A DNA stretch of 29,474 bases from a virus, in IMG/VR virus record IMGVR_UViG_3300029798_000022, positions 1 through 29,474 of that record. One strand, written 5' to 3'. The notes below the pieces were generated by a model, which worked only from the letters and a program-made list of their open reading frames with translations, ran no database searches and was not told the origin of the DNA. The position numbers were made by a program, and so were the translations under genes. Positions 1 to 7,982 of the stretch are shown piece by piece (the first letter of the stretch is position 1; every line of letters begins with the position of its first letter).

Positions 1-2
1 GG

Positions 3-122
3 TTTAGTGCAATGACCTATGCAAGCCTGATAGACCTTGCTAAGAACCATACAGCCCGTTTAAAAGTGGCTTATTGGGACTTACCTAACTTTGAAACAAA
101 GAGATTGGATAAACACAATTGA
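3..122 (+). CDS. C-terminal end of an unidentified protein (5' partial)
   Basis: Frame 3 is the only plus-strand frame open at the window edge; it gives about 39 residues ending in LKVAYWDLP and a short charged tail, then TGA at 120-122. The stop overlaps the TTG start of the next gene (TTGA), the same coupling seen throughout this phage, so this is very likely the end of a real upstream gene. An in-frame ATG at 12 could not by itself make a sensible protein. The VAYWD stretch weakly resembles ICYWDGK in the neighbouring glycosyltransferase, so it might be a related enzyme, but too little is visible to assign a function. Confidence 0.55.
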   Translation, partial: FSAMTYASLIDLAKNHTARLKVAYWDLPNFETKRLDKHN

Positions 123-838
123 AAACCGCAGCCGTAGTGACCGTAACCAATGGAAAACGCCCAGGTGAGTTATTAAATTGCCTTATGTCTGTTGCAAGCC
201 AACGAGGGATAACCCCTACGCATTACATTTTGTGTGACGGGGACTTTAATACCTTTGTCGAACTCAGAAGGCTTTACGCCAATGGTTGCGTAAAGATCTG
301 CTATTGGGATGGCAAGATTGGCGGTAACGGGTATGCGGGGCAACGCTGGTTAGCTGCTGCGCCTCAATTGATTACCGAGGATGTTACTTTCTTTTGTAAT
401 GACGATGATTGGTATTCTCCTGACCATGTAAAAAGTATCATGGATAAAATTGATGAGGGCTATGATTGGGCTTATAGCCTTAGATCAGTTCACGATAAGG
501 AGGGTAACTTTTTGTTTGATGACAACTGCGAAGCCCTCGGAGAGCTACACGATACTTGGAATATTCCTGGTCATCGCTTTGTGGACTGGTGTATGTGGGG
601 TATGAAAACAGAATACCTTAAACAACTCGCTATTTTGCTAAACCGCCCTGATCCTACGGTAGATCGCCAGTTCTATCAGGCAGCTACCCGTATTGTTCCC
701 AAGTTTGCCTCTACAAATAAGCACACCTTTCATTTTCGGATGGGTGGAAGCTGTGGCGTACAGCCTGAGTTCTTTATTGAAGGCAACAAGCGCATTTTGG
801 AGAAGTTTGACGGTAAATTGCCTTGGATCACTACATGA
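119..838 (+). CDS. GT-A fold glycosyltransferase (family 2-like)
   Basis: Predicted 239-residue cytosolic glycosyltransferase that would transfer a sugar from a nucleotide-sugar donor. The N-terminus (AAVVTVTNGKRPGELLNCL, residues 4-22) matches the first beta strand and helix of GT2 enzymes. The NDDDWYSPDHV segment (about 94-104) supplies the acidic DxD-type metal and donor site. There is no signal peptide or membrane segment. The start is TTG, because an in-frame TAA at 110-112 leaves no other upstream start, and it overlaps the preceding stop. The end overlaps the terL start at 835 (ATGA). A glycosyltransferase directly upstream of terL suggests modification of virion, DNA or host surface, but the acceptor is unknown. 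Confidence 0.7.
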   Translation: MKTAAVVTVTNGKRPGELLNCLMSVASQRGITPTHYILCDGDFNTFVELRRLYANGCVKICYWDGKIGGNGYAGQRWLAAAPQLITEDVTFFCNDDDWYSPDHVKSIMDKIDEGYDWAYSLRSVHDKEGNFLFDDNCEALGELHDTWNIPGHRFVDWCMWGMKTEYLKQLAILLNRPDPTVDRQFYQAATRIVPKFASTNKHTFHFRMGGSCGVQPEFFIEGNKRILEKFDGKLPWITT

Positions 839-2598
839 GCGACTTTAACCTCAAGCATTTCTATCATTTTTGTAATCAACTCAAAATTGAAACAAAAGAG
901 CAAGGTTTACGCAAGCTCGATAACCTCATGGGTTCTCAGACCTATGTAATGAACGAAATGGCTAAAGGATTGGCAGAAGGTGTCCATTTCTTTGTCATTC
1001 TGAAAGGAAGGCAACTTGGAATCACCACAATCTCCCTCGCACTTGACCTTTATTGGCACTTCACCCACCCAGGATTGCAAGGAACGCTCACAACAGACAC
1101 CGAAGAAAATCGAGATATGTTCAGAAGCACCCTCGCAATGTACATGGATGGTTTACCCAAAGAGTACAAAATCCCGATCCTTACTCACAACAGGAACGCC
1201 CTTGCCCTCAAGAATCGCAGTCGATTATTTTATCAAGTCGCTGGGCTTAGAGCGAAAGGATCTTTGGGTCGTGGGAAAGGTATCACCTTCCTTCATGGCA
1301 CAGAAACAAGCTCGTGGGGTGACGAAGAAGGACTAGCTTCCCTGTTAGCTTCTTTGGCGGAAACCAACCCTGATCGGCTGTACACCTTTGAATCTACAGC
1401 TCGTGGTTTTAATATGTTTCACGATATGTACACCACTGCTAAACGGGCTAAAACCCAACGGGCAATCTTCTGTGGCTGGTGGCGCAATGAGATGTATAGC
1501 CTAGATCCTGAAGGTCAGACCTACAAGGTGTATTGGGATGGCAAGCTCACTGGTGAGGAAAAGGAATGGGTACGGGACATTAAGAAACTCTATGGGGTAG
1601 AGATCAATTCTCGCCAGATAGCGTGGTGGCGTTGGAAGTTGTACGAAGGGATCAAAGATGATAGCCTGATGTATCAGGAGTTTCCGCCTACCGAGGACTA
1701 CGCCTTTGTGATGACGGGAACATCGTTCTTCTCCAATGCGAGGTGTACCGATGCTGTCAAGAAGCTCAAGAAAGTTAATTGCGATTATTACCGCTACAGC
1801 TTTGGCGTTAATTTCCAAGATACCGAAGTGCTTAAATCTACAGAACGCCTTGCCACGCTCAAGATTTGGGAAGAGCCTGTGGATACTGCTTATTATGTTA
1901 TTGGAGCTGATCCTGCTTATGGTTCTTCTGACTGGGCTGACAGATTTTGCATCCAGGTACTACGAGTTTACGCTGACGGGTTGGAGCAAGTAGCTTCCTT
2001 TGCCACTTCTGAATTAAACACTTACCAGTTTGCATGGGTGATCTCTCACTTGGCGGGTGCGTACAAGAACTCTACCTTAAACCTTGAGATCAATGGTCCA
2101 GGGCAAGCTGTCATCAATGAACTACGAAACCTCAAGCGCCAAGCCTCTGCAATGGGGACAGCATTAGGAAAAGACCTTATGGATGTGTACGGCAATATGC
2201 AAAACTACATCTGGCGCAGAAACGATACCCTTGGCGGAATCAGTAATTCTATTGGGTGGATGACTACGGCAGCTACCAAAGAGCGTATGCTCACTTACAT
2301 GAAAGACTACTTTGAAAGAGGTATGTTGGACTTGTGGGATATGGACACCCTTGAAGAAATGAAAACCACCATTCGGGATGGCGGATCAATTGAAGCATCA
2401 GGTAGGAACAAAGACGATAGGGTCATTGCTTGCGCCCTAGCTTGCGCAGCCTTTGCCGAACAGGTGCAGCCCAGGCTTATTGCGCAGAAAATTACCAGAC
2501 AAGTTTCTAGGGTACAGGATGACTTTTCCCCCGAACAACTCACAGTCGGAAGAAATGTCAGTGATTATCTGAAAAAGATTGGGGTGTACGGCACATGA
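835..2598 (+). CDS. terL: Terminase large subunit (TerL)
   Basis: Packaging motor ATPase and nuclease, 587 residues from ATG 835. I chose this start because ATG 835 overlaps the upstream TGA (ATGA); the TTG at 823 would add only four residues. The ATPase domain has a Walker A-like KGRQLGITT (57-65), a Walker B/catalytic region ITFLHGTETSSW (150-161) with E157 as the likely catalytic glutamate, and a coupling motif FESTARGFN (about 185-193). QEFPPTEDYAF (281-291) is typical of the hinge in this family. The nuclease domain begins IGADPAYG (D359), continues with LEINGPG (E419) and ends with a late DDR (NKDDRVIACA). It docks on the portal encoded downstream. Confidence 0.95.
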   Translation: MSDFNLKHFYHFCNQLKIETKEQGLRKLDNLMGSQTYVMNEMAKGLAEGVHFFVILKGRQLGITTISLALDLYWHFTHPGLQGTLTTDTEENRDMFRSTLAMYMDGLPKEYKIPILTHNRNALALKNRSRLFYQVAGLRAKGSLGRGKGITFLHGTETSSWGDEEGLASLLASLAETNPDRLYTFESTARGFNMFHDMYTTAKRAKTQRAIFCGWWRNEMYSLDPEGQTYKVYWDGKLTGEEKEWVRDIKKLYGVEINSRQIAWWRWKLYEGIKDDSLMYQEFPPTEDYAFVMTGTSFFSNARCTDAVKKLKKVNCDYYRYSFGVNFQDTEVLKSTERLATLKIWEEPVDTAYYVIGADPAYGSSDWADRFCIQVLRVYADGLEQVASFATSELNTYQFAWVISHLAGAYKNSTLNLEINGPGQAVINELRNLKRQASAMGTALGKDLMDVYGNMQNYIWRRNDTLGGISNSIGWMTTAATKERMLTYMKDYFERGMLDLWDMDTLEEMKTTIRDGGSIEASGRNKDDRVIACALACAAFAEQVQPRLIAQKITRQVSRVQDDFSPEQLTVGRNVSDYLKKIGVYGT

Positions 2599-2990
2599 GA
2601 GCCACACTACCTAGAGCCGAACTCAGACGGGTGATGATGCGTTTTTTGCAAGATAAAGATCGGGGAATCTCCATGCCTTTGTTTGCAGACCTTGCGGGGA
2701 TCTCTTTGTCACATTTGAAGGATGTTTTCTTAAATGAAACCGAACCTTTAACCGAATATGTACAGCGTAGGGTGTCAAAAGCCTATAACGAGTGGCTAAA
2801 CGGTGAAGTAGCGATCATGCAAAACCGAGATACCTCTAAATTTGTTCAATATCGTAAAGAAGCACGCCCAACACTACATCGTAGTACGGGCTTGCAAGTG
2901 GTGAATGGAGAGATTAAGATTAAGGTAGGGATTAGCAATAGATATGATTATTCAGAATTAACGCTTGACGAACAATTGAAGGGGAGATAA
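2595..2990 (+). CDS. Small protein with HTH-like segment
   Basis: 131-residue protein whose ATG overlaps the terL stop (ATGA). Residues about 24-70 (GISMPLFADLAGISLSHLKDVF and following helix) look like a helix-turn-helix of the XRE/lambda-repressor kind, followed by a basic C-terminal half (about 80-131). Its place directly after terL makes a DNA-recognition role in packaging, for example a small terminase subunit, an attractive inference. Known small subunits usually precede terL, and I recognise no diagnostic motif. A transcriptional regulator remains possible. Confidence 0.7.
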   Translation: MRATLPRAELRRVMMRFLQDKDRGISMPLFADLAGISLSHLKDVFLNETEPLTEYVQRRVSKAYNEWLNGEVAIMQNRDTSKFVQYRKEARPTLHRSTGLQVVNGEIKIKVGISNRYDYSELTLDEQLKGR

Positions 2991-2992
2991 CA

Positions 2993-3574
2993 ATGGCGGT
3001 AGTTAACGATTTTCACTGTGCAGTACACGGGTATTTTGAATCACGGGAGGCTAAATGCCCCATGAAAGGTTGCCATGAAGAAGTTATGGTCGTATTTTTG
3101 CAAGCGCCTAACCTCGTTAGTGCAAAAACCAGATTTACCGATAAGTCCACCAAGCAACTCGCTATCGAGTTCGGAATGTCAGACATTAAAAGCACCCGTG
3201 AAGGCGAGCATCAAGAAGGCTTCCTCGCCAAGAAAAACAAGTTCACCGAAAAAGAATACGCAGATGCCGAAAAGTTCGCCACCCGTAAAAAAGGTGTTAA
3301 CAAAGATCGAATTAAACCAACAGCGCCACAAGCGCCACAAGAAGGTCCAAGAGAAGCAAGACCAGGCGATGCAGCGGTCTGGGGTGGGGGTATGCAAGGA
3401 ATGAATATGCAATCTATCCTAGCGGGAAGATTCTCTCAGCCAGTAGGACCATCACTTGGCAAAGAAGCAGAAGCAACTAATTTTGCTCCAAGCCAAGCGG
3501 GTATTAAAACTGGACCAGTTACGCTTCCTGGGGGTACACTGAGAGATCCACAAAACTTACAGATTAAAAAATGA
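2993..3574 (+). CDS. Hypothetical protein with N-terminal zinc-ribbon-like motif
   Basis: 193-residue protein. The N-terminus carries C9-x2-H12 and C22-x4-C27 (HCAVH, KCPMKGC), a likely structural zinc-binding knuckle. The middle (about 65-105) is lysine-rich and charged. The C-terminal half is rich in Gly, Pro and Ala (GGGMQGMNMQ, GTLRDPQNL) and probably disordered. It sits between the terL-linked gene and the portal; its stop overlaps the portal ATG (ATGA). A small head or packaging accessory role is inferred from position only; no family recognised. Confidence 0.75.
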   Translation: MAVVNDFHCAVHGYFESREAKCPMKGCHEEVMVVFLQAPNLVSAKTRFTDKSTKQLAIEFGMSDIKSTREGEHQEGFLAKKNKFTEKEYADAEKFATRKKGVNKDRIKPTAPQAPQEGPREARPGDAAVWGGGMQGMNMQSILAGRFSQPVGPSLGKEAEATNFAPSQAGIKTGPVTLPGGTLRDPQNLQIKK

Positions 3575-5190
3575 AAATACCTAGCGGAGAAAGTCGTGAG
3601 GATTTTTACTTAGACATCATCAACAAGTGCATGGTGTCCAAGGAAGAAAGAAGGGGTGACTACACGACACTCCGAGCGTATTATTTATTTGGAGCTGGTC
3701 CTGAAGAGCCACCTGCATACTTCAATAAAATTCATCCACATTTAGATCAGCTTACGAGCTTTTTATATTCTGCTGAAACTACTCGTTTTTCTATTGCTCT
3801 AGGGGCTTCTGTTCCCCCCAACGAACACAAAAAAACGCCTTCATTAACCCAAGCCCTCAATGATGAGTGGTTAAATTCCAATGCAGATCAAGTGTTTTCT
3901 ACTGCGTTGACATGGGCTTTGGTGTACAACAGTTCTTTTATTAAACTCGTTTATAAGAACGGTATTCACCCATACATGATTGAGCCATCCGCTATTGGAG
4001 TATTGCGGGAGGACACCCCTTATACAGACAGGCAAGAGGCGATTGTTCAAACATACTACATTACGAAAAGCGAACTCTACGCCCGTCTGTATTCCCATCC
4101 AAAGCGTGAAAGCATTGTTTCAAGGATTTCTACAGGCACTAGAGTATCCGAATCGGACATTCCTGATGCAGTAAACCGTATTGTGATGAGCCAAACCAAC
4201 CCTACCATCTACGGTAATGTGAATATGGACTTGTACGGTATGAACCGTTACAAAGCTAGAGTAGCTGAAGATACTGTGGAGATGACTGAGCTGTGGGTAT
4301 GGAACGATGACACCGAGGATTATCAAGTAGTCACAATGGCAGCTCCAAATGTCATTGTATATGACAGACCAGGCGCATCTTTATTCCTAAAAGGTGAATG
4401 TCCATTCATTCAGATCTGCCCTAACCCTTTATATGACTATTTCTGGGGTGCTTCTGAAACCCAACAACTTTTATTGCTTCAAGAATTGCGCAATACCCGT
4501 ATGACAGAGATTTTGGACCTGTTATCCAAGCAAGTGAATCCTCCAACAGCCCTAACAGGCTTTACGGGCATCTTGGATGAGAAAAACTTTGCTTTAAATC
4601 GTGCTGGCGGTCTTTTATCTTCGGATATGCCTAATGCCAAGGCAGATCGCCTTGCTCCAACCATGCCACCTGATTTATTTGAGGTGATCCATGAAATTGA
4701 TGCGATGTTCTCCGAAGTATCAGGAATATCTAATGTTCTTTCTGGTAAAGGCGAATCAGGCGTAAGAAGTCAGGGTCATGCAAGCCAATTAGCTCGCCTT
4801 GGTAGCTCAAGAGCTAAAAAACGGGCATTGATTGTGGAAGATAGCCTAGAGAAGGTGGCAACACTGTATCTCAAGCTCATGCAAGTGTATGACAACACGC
4901 ATTTTAGGGATACCGAAGATGTGCCGTTCATTCCAGAGCAATTTACCAAAGACTTTGTGGTTAAAGTCGATGCGCACAGCAATAGCCCAATCTTTACTGA
5001 AGATCTTAAAACCCTTGCGTTTAACCTACATAAAGCGGGTGCAATTGATAAAGAATCTTTACTTGACTTATTAGAACCACCGATGAAACAATTGCTTAAG
5101 GATAAACTTAAGCGTAAAGAGAAAGAAGGTGGCGATCAGAAGCAAGCACCTCCTGCTCCCAAAGGCAAAAAAGAACCAGAGGTGGGCTAA
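3571..5190 (+). CDS. Portal protein (head-tail connector)
   Basis: 539-residue protein expected to form the dodecameric portal ring at one capsid vertex. The N-terminal region (DFYLDIINKCMVSKEERRGDY, YFNKIHPHLDQLTSFLYSAE) and the central region (EVSGISNVLSGKGESGVRSQGHASQL, then a long helix AKKRALIVEDSLEKVATLYL) follow the layout of podovirus portals, with the stem and clip helices in the second half. The last 30 residues are a Lys/Glu/Pro-rich tail. Its place after terL and before scaffold and capsid genes agrees. Assignment rests on overall pattern and synteny rather than a short catalytic motif. Confidence 0.88.
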   Translation: MKIPSGESREDFYLDIINKCMVSKEERRGDYTTLRAYYLFGAGPEEPPAYFNKIHPHLDQLTSFLYSAETTRFSIALGASVPPNEHKKTPSLTQALNDEWLNSNADQVFSTALTWALVYNSSFIKLVYKNGIHPYMIEPSAIGVLREDTPYTDRQEAIVQTYYITKSELYARLYSHPKRESIVSRISTGTRVSESDIPDAVNRIVMSQTNPTIYGNVNMDLYGMNRYKARVAEDTVEMTELWVWNDDTEDYQVVTMAAPNVIVYDRPGASLFLKGECPFIQICPNPLYDYFWGASETQQLLLLQELRNTRMTEILDLLSKQVNPPTALTGFTGILDEKNFALNRAGGLLSSDMPNAKADRLAPTMPPDLFEVIHEIDAMFSEVSGISNVLSGKGESGVRSQGHASQLARLGSSRAKKRALIVEDSLEKVATLYLKLMQVYDNTHFRDTEDVPFIPEQFTKDFVVKVDAHSNSPIFTEDLKTLAFNLHKAGAIDKESLLDLLEPPMKQLLKDKLKRKEKEGGDQKQAPPAPKGKKEPEVG

Positions 5191-5355
5191 ATGGCAACAG
5201 GCAATGTACAACCAAAGGCAGATCAACCAAGAGTAACCACTGAATCATTAAAGCGTGGTGAAAAATCACCGAATTTGCAGTATCGTGTACAAGGTGTAAA
5301 GAGTTTGGATAGATCTGCTAAAACAAGGGATCTAGGTCGTTCAGTTAGGGGATAG
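5191..5355 (+). CDS. Small basic hypothetical protein (54 aa)
   Basis: ATG directly follows the portal stop, with GAGGTGG just upstream as a ribosome-binding site. The 54-residue product is polar and basic (many Lys, Arg and Gln; ends DLGRSVRG), with no membrane segment or cysteine. The tight spacing and good ribosome-binding site support a real gene. It may be a small head-associated protein; function unknown. Confidence 0.55.
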   Translation: MATGNVQPKADQPRVTTESLKRGEKSPNLQYRVQGVKSLDRSAKTRDLGRSVRG

Positions 5356-5373
5356 CTTAACTTGGAGATTAAA

Positions 5374-5415
5374 ATGCGCAAGTCACATAAAAAAGCACGC
5401 AAGTCACGCAGATAA
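5374..5415 (+). CDS. 13-residue polybasic mini-ORF (copy 1)
   Basis: Encodes MRKSHKKARKSRR, preceded by TTGGAG seven bases before the ATG. Nine of 13 residues are Lys or Arg. A second ORF of identical length and near-identical composition lies 80 bases downstream, and both share the 13-base string AAAGCACGCAAGT. Two independent short ORFs of the same length, composition and ribosome-binding-site context are unlikely by chance, so I call it as a candidate gene. A polyanion-binding role (DNA, RNA or capsid interior) is inference. Confidence 0.5.
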   Translation: MRKSHKKARKSRR

Positions 5416-5495
5416 GGTTTCTTCCTTCACGAGGAAAGGGTTGTGGCTGCCTTACCCTATAAATAGGTGACCGTATGCTATCAGGAGAAATTCAC

Positions 5496-5537
5496 ATGGC
5501 ACGCAAATCTCGCAAAGGTCGTAAAGCACGCAAGTAA
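5496..5537 (+). CDS. 13-residue polybasic mini-ORF (copy 2)
   Basis: Encodes MARKSRKGRKARK with a strong AGGAGA ribosome-binding site at 5483-5488, eight bases before the ATG. Eight of 13 residues are Lys or Arg, in a regular RK-rich pattern. It parallels the mini-ORF at 5374 in length and content. It is followed by several hairpins and then a promoter for the scaffold and capsid operon. It may be a DNA-condensing virion peptide or a leader peptide; there is no experimental basis for either. Confidence 0.55.
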   Translation: MARKSRKGRKARK

Positions 5538-5543
5538 TCGGAT

Positions 5544-5622
5544 GAGGGCTAAAACCCTCTGAAGTTACTTCGGGTTGACCGAATAAGTCCTAGAGGGGGA
5601 GGGAAACTAAATAATTCCCCCC
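5544..5622 (+). terminator. Cluster of hairpins after the portal operon; possible terminator
   Basis: Short inverted repeats follow one another: GAGGG-CTAAAA-CCCTC (5544-5559), GAAG-TTA-CTTC (5561-5571), TCGG-GTTGA-CCGA (5570-5582, overlapping the previous stem), and GGGAA-9 nt-TTCCC (5601-5619) inside a longer G-run/C-run pairing (5595-5622). No U-tract follows, so a standard intrinsic terminator is not clear. The cluster sits immediately before a TTGACA promoter, where operon separation or a structured RNA is plausible. Confidence 0.35.
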
Positions 5623-5624
5623 AC

Positions 5625-5652
5625 TTGACATTCAATAGATTAAGATTACGAT
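5625..5652 (+). promoter_or_regulatory. Sigma70-type promoter for the scaffold/capsid genes
   Basis: A perfect -35 TTGACA (5625-5630) is separated by 16 bases from TACGAT (5647-5652), a 4/6 match to TATAAT. Transcription would begin near 5659, about 20 bases upstream of the ATG at 5679, with the ribosome-binding-site-like AATAGGAAAA in the leader. It follows a gene-poor stretch and the hairpins at 5544-5622, which is where a new operon start is expected. Confidence 0.55.
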
Positions 5653-5678
5653 ACAGAGAAACTTAATAGGAAAATGCT

Positions 5679-6179
5679 ATGGGCGTACCCTCAGATCAGT
5701 TAATGCAAATGATTAAATCCCAACGGGATGGCGCAACACCTGCTGGTATTCCACCCGCCCCAGAAGGCGTAACGGGAATGTCTGATACTTCAGCTCCTCC
5801 AATGGCTTCACCAATGAGTACCCCAGAACCAAAGATGGGTAATCGTGAAGCAGCTATGATTAACTTAGCTATGGCAATGGACTTGCTAGAGCAATCACTT
5901 CCAGCGCTTGGTAGCGAAACTCCTGAAGGTCAAAAGATATTAGGTGCTATTCGCACTATGACTTCAGTGATTGGACCTAAGAAAGCTAAAACGAATGAAT
6001 TGCAACCTGCTGAAATTATGCAGATGCTGCAAACATTACCTCAAGCTGGTGGAGCAACGGCTGAAGGAAAAGCAATGCAACAAGCTCCGCAAATCCCAGG
6101 TATGTCTGCCCCAACACCACCTCCAGCAATGCCAGGTGGTATGCCAGGTGGCGCACCTTCCGCAACTCCACAAATGTAA
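5679..6179 (+). CDS. Pro/Met/Gly-rich head-region protein
   Basis: 166 residues. Both ends are low complexity: Pro/Ala/Ser-rich at 18-55, and Pro/Gly/Met repeats such as MPGGMPGG at about 140-166. They flank a predicted helical core (NREAAMINLAMAMDLLEQSLPAL and following, about 54-105). The ribosome-binding site is AGGAAAA. First gene after the promoter at 5625 and upstream of the scaffold-like and capsid genes, so probably a head assembly or minor virion protein. I do not recognise a family; a scaffolding role shared with the gene at 6393 is one option. Confidence 0.75.
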   Translation: MGVPSDQLMQMIKSQRDGATPAGIPPAPEGVTGMSDTSAPPMASPMSTPEPKMGNREAAMINLAMAMDLLEQSLPALGSETPEGQKILGAIRTMTSVIGPKKAKTNELQPAEIMQMLQTLPQAGGATAEGKAMQQAPQIPGMSAPTPPPAMPGGMPGGAPSATPQM

Positions 6180-6188
6180 GGAATTACT

Positions 6189-6374
6189 ATGGAACTCTTT
6201 AAACCTCGTGGTTCAGCAATGCCACGCAGACCTACTGACAACAATCAGAAAAACGGTCAAGTTATCAATACTCCTCGTTACTCAGAGTTTGGTGGCTTAA
6301 CATCTGCACCTAAAGCTGGCTACAAGAACATGATGTCTATGTCTAAGCCAGGCGATACCAAAAAAGTCATCTAA
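6189..6374 (+). CDS. Small hypothetical protein (61 aa)
   Basis: ATG nine bases after the preceding stop with AAGGAATT as ribosome-binding site. Polar and basic, with no cysteine or membrane segment (KPRGSAMPRRP near the start, KPGDTKKVI at the end). Its place between two assembly-type genes and its clear ribosome-binding site support it being real. Function unknown. Confidence 0.65.
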   Translation: MELFKPRGSAMPRRPTDNNQKNGQVINTPRYSEFGGLTSAPKAGYKNMMSMSKPGDTKKVI

Positions 6375-6392
6375 CGAATAAGGGGATAGAAG

Positions 6393-6917
6393 ATGAGTTT
6401 AGAAGATCTTTCACTAGAACAGCGTGATGAATTAGCTATGTTGGCTCGCCAATTAGCTGATAATCCTGCTACAAGAAAACAATTTTTACGCATGACAAAA
6501 CAGGTTAAGCCTGAAATGTCCATTCCTGAACTCGATATTGAGGACTTTACAAATACTAAAGTATCCGCAGCCGAAACACGGGTAATGAATTTGGAAGCAA
6601 AAATGCGTGAGCGTGATGCCGTAGAAGAACTCAATAAGCGTAGAGCAAGATTAAATCGCCCTACCAAAGAAATTGAAGAAATCGAAAAGCTCATGCTTGA
6701 TAAAGGCATGACCAATCACGAAACAGCAGCAGAGTATTTTGATTGGATGCGCCAAGCAGCAGAGCCTACGCCTAATTCTGCTATGGGCTATACACCAAGC
6801 GCTTTAAGCAAATTTGACCTTTCTAAGTATTGGAAAAATCCGCAAATGGGCGCTAGAGATGAAGCAGCACAAGCACTAAAGGACTTGCGTAAAAACACAA
6901 GACCAATAGGTATTTAA
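6393..6917 (+). CDS. Probable scaffolding protein
   Basis: 174 residues, highly charged and almost wholly helical by composition. A coiled-coil-like stretch spans about 58-105 (AAETRVMNLEAKMRERDAVEEL onwards), and the C-terminus is basic (KDLRKNTRPIGI). Phage scaffolds are typically charged coiled-coil proteins with a basic capsid-binding C-terminus, encoded just before the capsid gene, and this one lies 42 bases upstream of it. It has an AAGGGGAT ribosome-binding site. Assigned by position and composition, not by a diagnostic motif. Confidence 0.65.
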   Translation: MSLEDLSLEQRDELAMLARQLADNPATRKQFLRMTKQVKPEMSIPELDIEDFTNTKVSAAETRVMNLEAKMRERDAVEELNKRRARLNRPTKEIEEIEKLMLDKGMTNHETAAEYFDWMRQAAEPTPNSAMGYTPSALSKFDLSKYWKNPQMGARDEAAQALKDLRKNTRPIGI

Positions 6918-6922
6918 ACAGC

Positions 6923-6945
6923 AGTAAATGGGGATATTTACTTTT
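6923..6945 (+). terminator. Hairpin with short T-run just before the capsid gene
   Basis: A perfect 7-bp stem AGTAAAT/ATTTACT with the 6-base loop GGGGAT is followed by TTTT. The stem is AT-rich and the T-run short, so it is a weak terminator at best. It could attenuate read-through from the scaffold gene or, more likely, give the abundant capsid mRNA a protected 5' end after processing. The capsid ribosome-binding site (ACGGAGAA) follows within 15 bases. Confidence 0.4.
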
Positions 6946-6959
6946 AACGGAGAATTATT

Positions 6960-7970
6960 ATGCCAATAGGTGGCGGAATAGTCCCAGCATCAGGATCAAG
7001 CCAATACAATGAGCTTACTTATGTAACTCGTAGAGCGTTTATCCCCAAGCTGGTAGTACAGCTTTATAACAGCACACCATTGATGGCTGCGTTGATTGCA
7101 AATAGTCAACAGGCTTCAGGCGGTGTATCCCAAGTAACCGTACCAGTACAAGGTGCGCAGTTTGTTAACGCTCAGTGGTCTGACTATTCTGGTTCTTTTA
7201 ACCAGCCTTCAGTACAACAGGGTGCTTTCAATGCTGAATTTAATCTGAAGCTAATGATTGCTCCAGTACCGTTTCTCGGTATGGAAGGTGCAGTACAGCA
7301 AGATTACGCCATTATTCCATTGATCGAAGCTCGTATGAACGATGCGACCAATGTAATGATGGATGCAATGGCTACTGCCTTGTACAACAACTACACCAAT
7401 ACCCAACAGTTCATTGGACTGCCTGGTGCTATTGATGATGGTACAAACATGACTACCTACGGTAACATCAATCGTTCTACCTATACATGGTGGAAATCGA
7501 AGGTGTACAACGCAGGATCTGTAAACCCAACTCGTCAAAACATTCTCCAGTACATTTCAGGTACTGTTAAGAATGGCGCTGAAGTTCCAACTTTTGGCGT
7601 TTGCGGATTTGGTACATGGACACTCTTAGCCCAAGACTATGTTGGTCAAGAGCAATATGTAATTACGCCAGGACATGGTTTTGATAGCGATAGCAACGGT
7701 CCTCAAGCTGCATTTAGAGCTTTGATGGTTGCTGGTGTTCCAATCTATCCAGACCCATACTGCCCAGAAGGTACTGTTTATTTCATTAACTCAAACTACT
7801 TGAGCTTGTATATTCACGATCAAGGTTCGTTTGTATTTACTGGATTTGAGTCCACTCTACCTAACTGGCAGATTGGTTATGTTGGCGCTGTCTTGATGAT
7901 TGCTGAATTAGTAAGCACCAAGCCTAAGTCAATGACCAGAGTATCTGGCTATAACTCTATTTCAATCTAA
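6960..7970 (+). CDS. Major capsid protein
   Basis: 336-residue coat protein, expected HK97 fold. Recognisable features are the N-terminal RAFIPKLVVQLYNSTPLMAAL helix region, the QVTVPVQGAQFVNAQWSDYSG strand/loop, the central FIGLPGAIDDGTNMTTYGNI...STYTWWKSKV block, and a C-terminal VGAVLMIAELVSTKPKSMTRVSG. The FIGLPGAIDDGT and WWKSK blocks recur in capsid proteins of many podovirus-like phages. It has a strong ACGGAGAA ribosome-binding site and a preceding hairpin. No N-terminal pro-domain is apparent, which agrees with a separate scaffold gene upstream. Confidence 0.9.
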   Translation: MPIGGGIVPASGSSQYNELTYVTRRAFIPKLVVQLYNSTPLMAALIANSQQASGGVSQVTVPVQGAQFVNAQWSDYSGSFNQPSVQQGAFNAEFNLKLMIAPVPFLGMEGAVQQDYAIIPLIEARMNDATNVMMDAMATALYNNYTNTQQFIGLPGAIDDGTNMTTYGNINRSTYTWWKSKVYNAGSVNPTRQNILQYISGTVKNGAEVPTFGVCGFGTWTLLAQDYVGQEQYVITPGHGFDSDSNGPQAAFRALMVAGVPIYPDPYCPEGTVYFINSNYLSLYIHDQGSFVFTGFESTLPNWQIGYVGAVLMIAELVSTKPKSMTRVSGYNSISI

Positions 7971-7982
7971 GGAGAATTAGTC

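Noticed and set aside
823-834. TTG start four codons before the terL ATG
   Set aside because: ATG 835 makes the usual ATGA overlap with the upstream stop; the extra four residues add nothing.
1501-1818. Antisense 105-codon frame inside terL
   Set aside because: Shadow of the terL coding frame; no ribosome-binding site or family pattern.
5416-5495. CCTAT-AA-ATAGG palindrome near 5457 considered as a promoter or operator
   Set aside because: No -35 at suitable spacing and the loop is too short for a hairpin; not supported.
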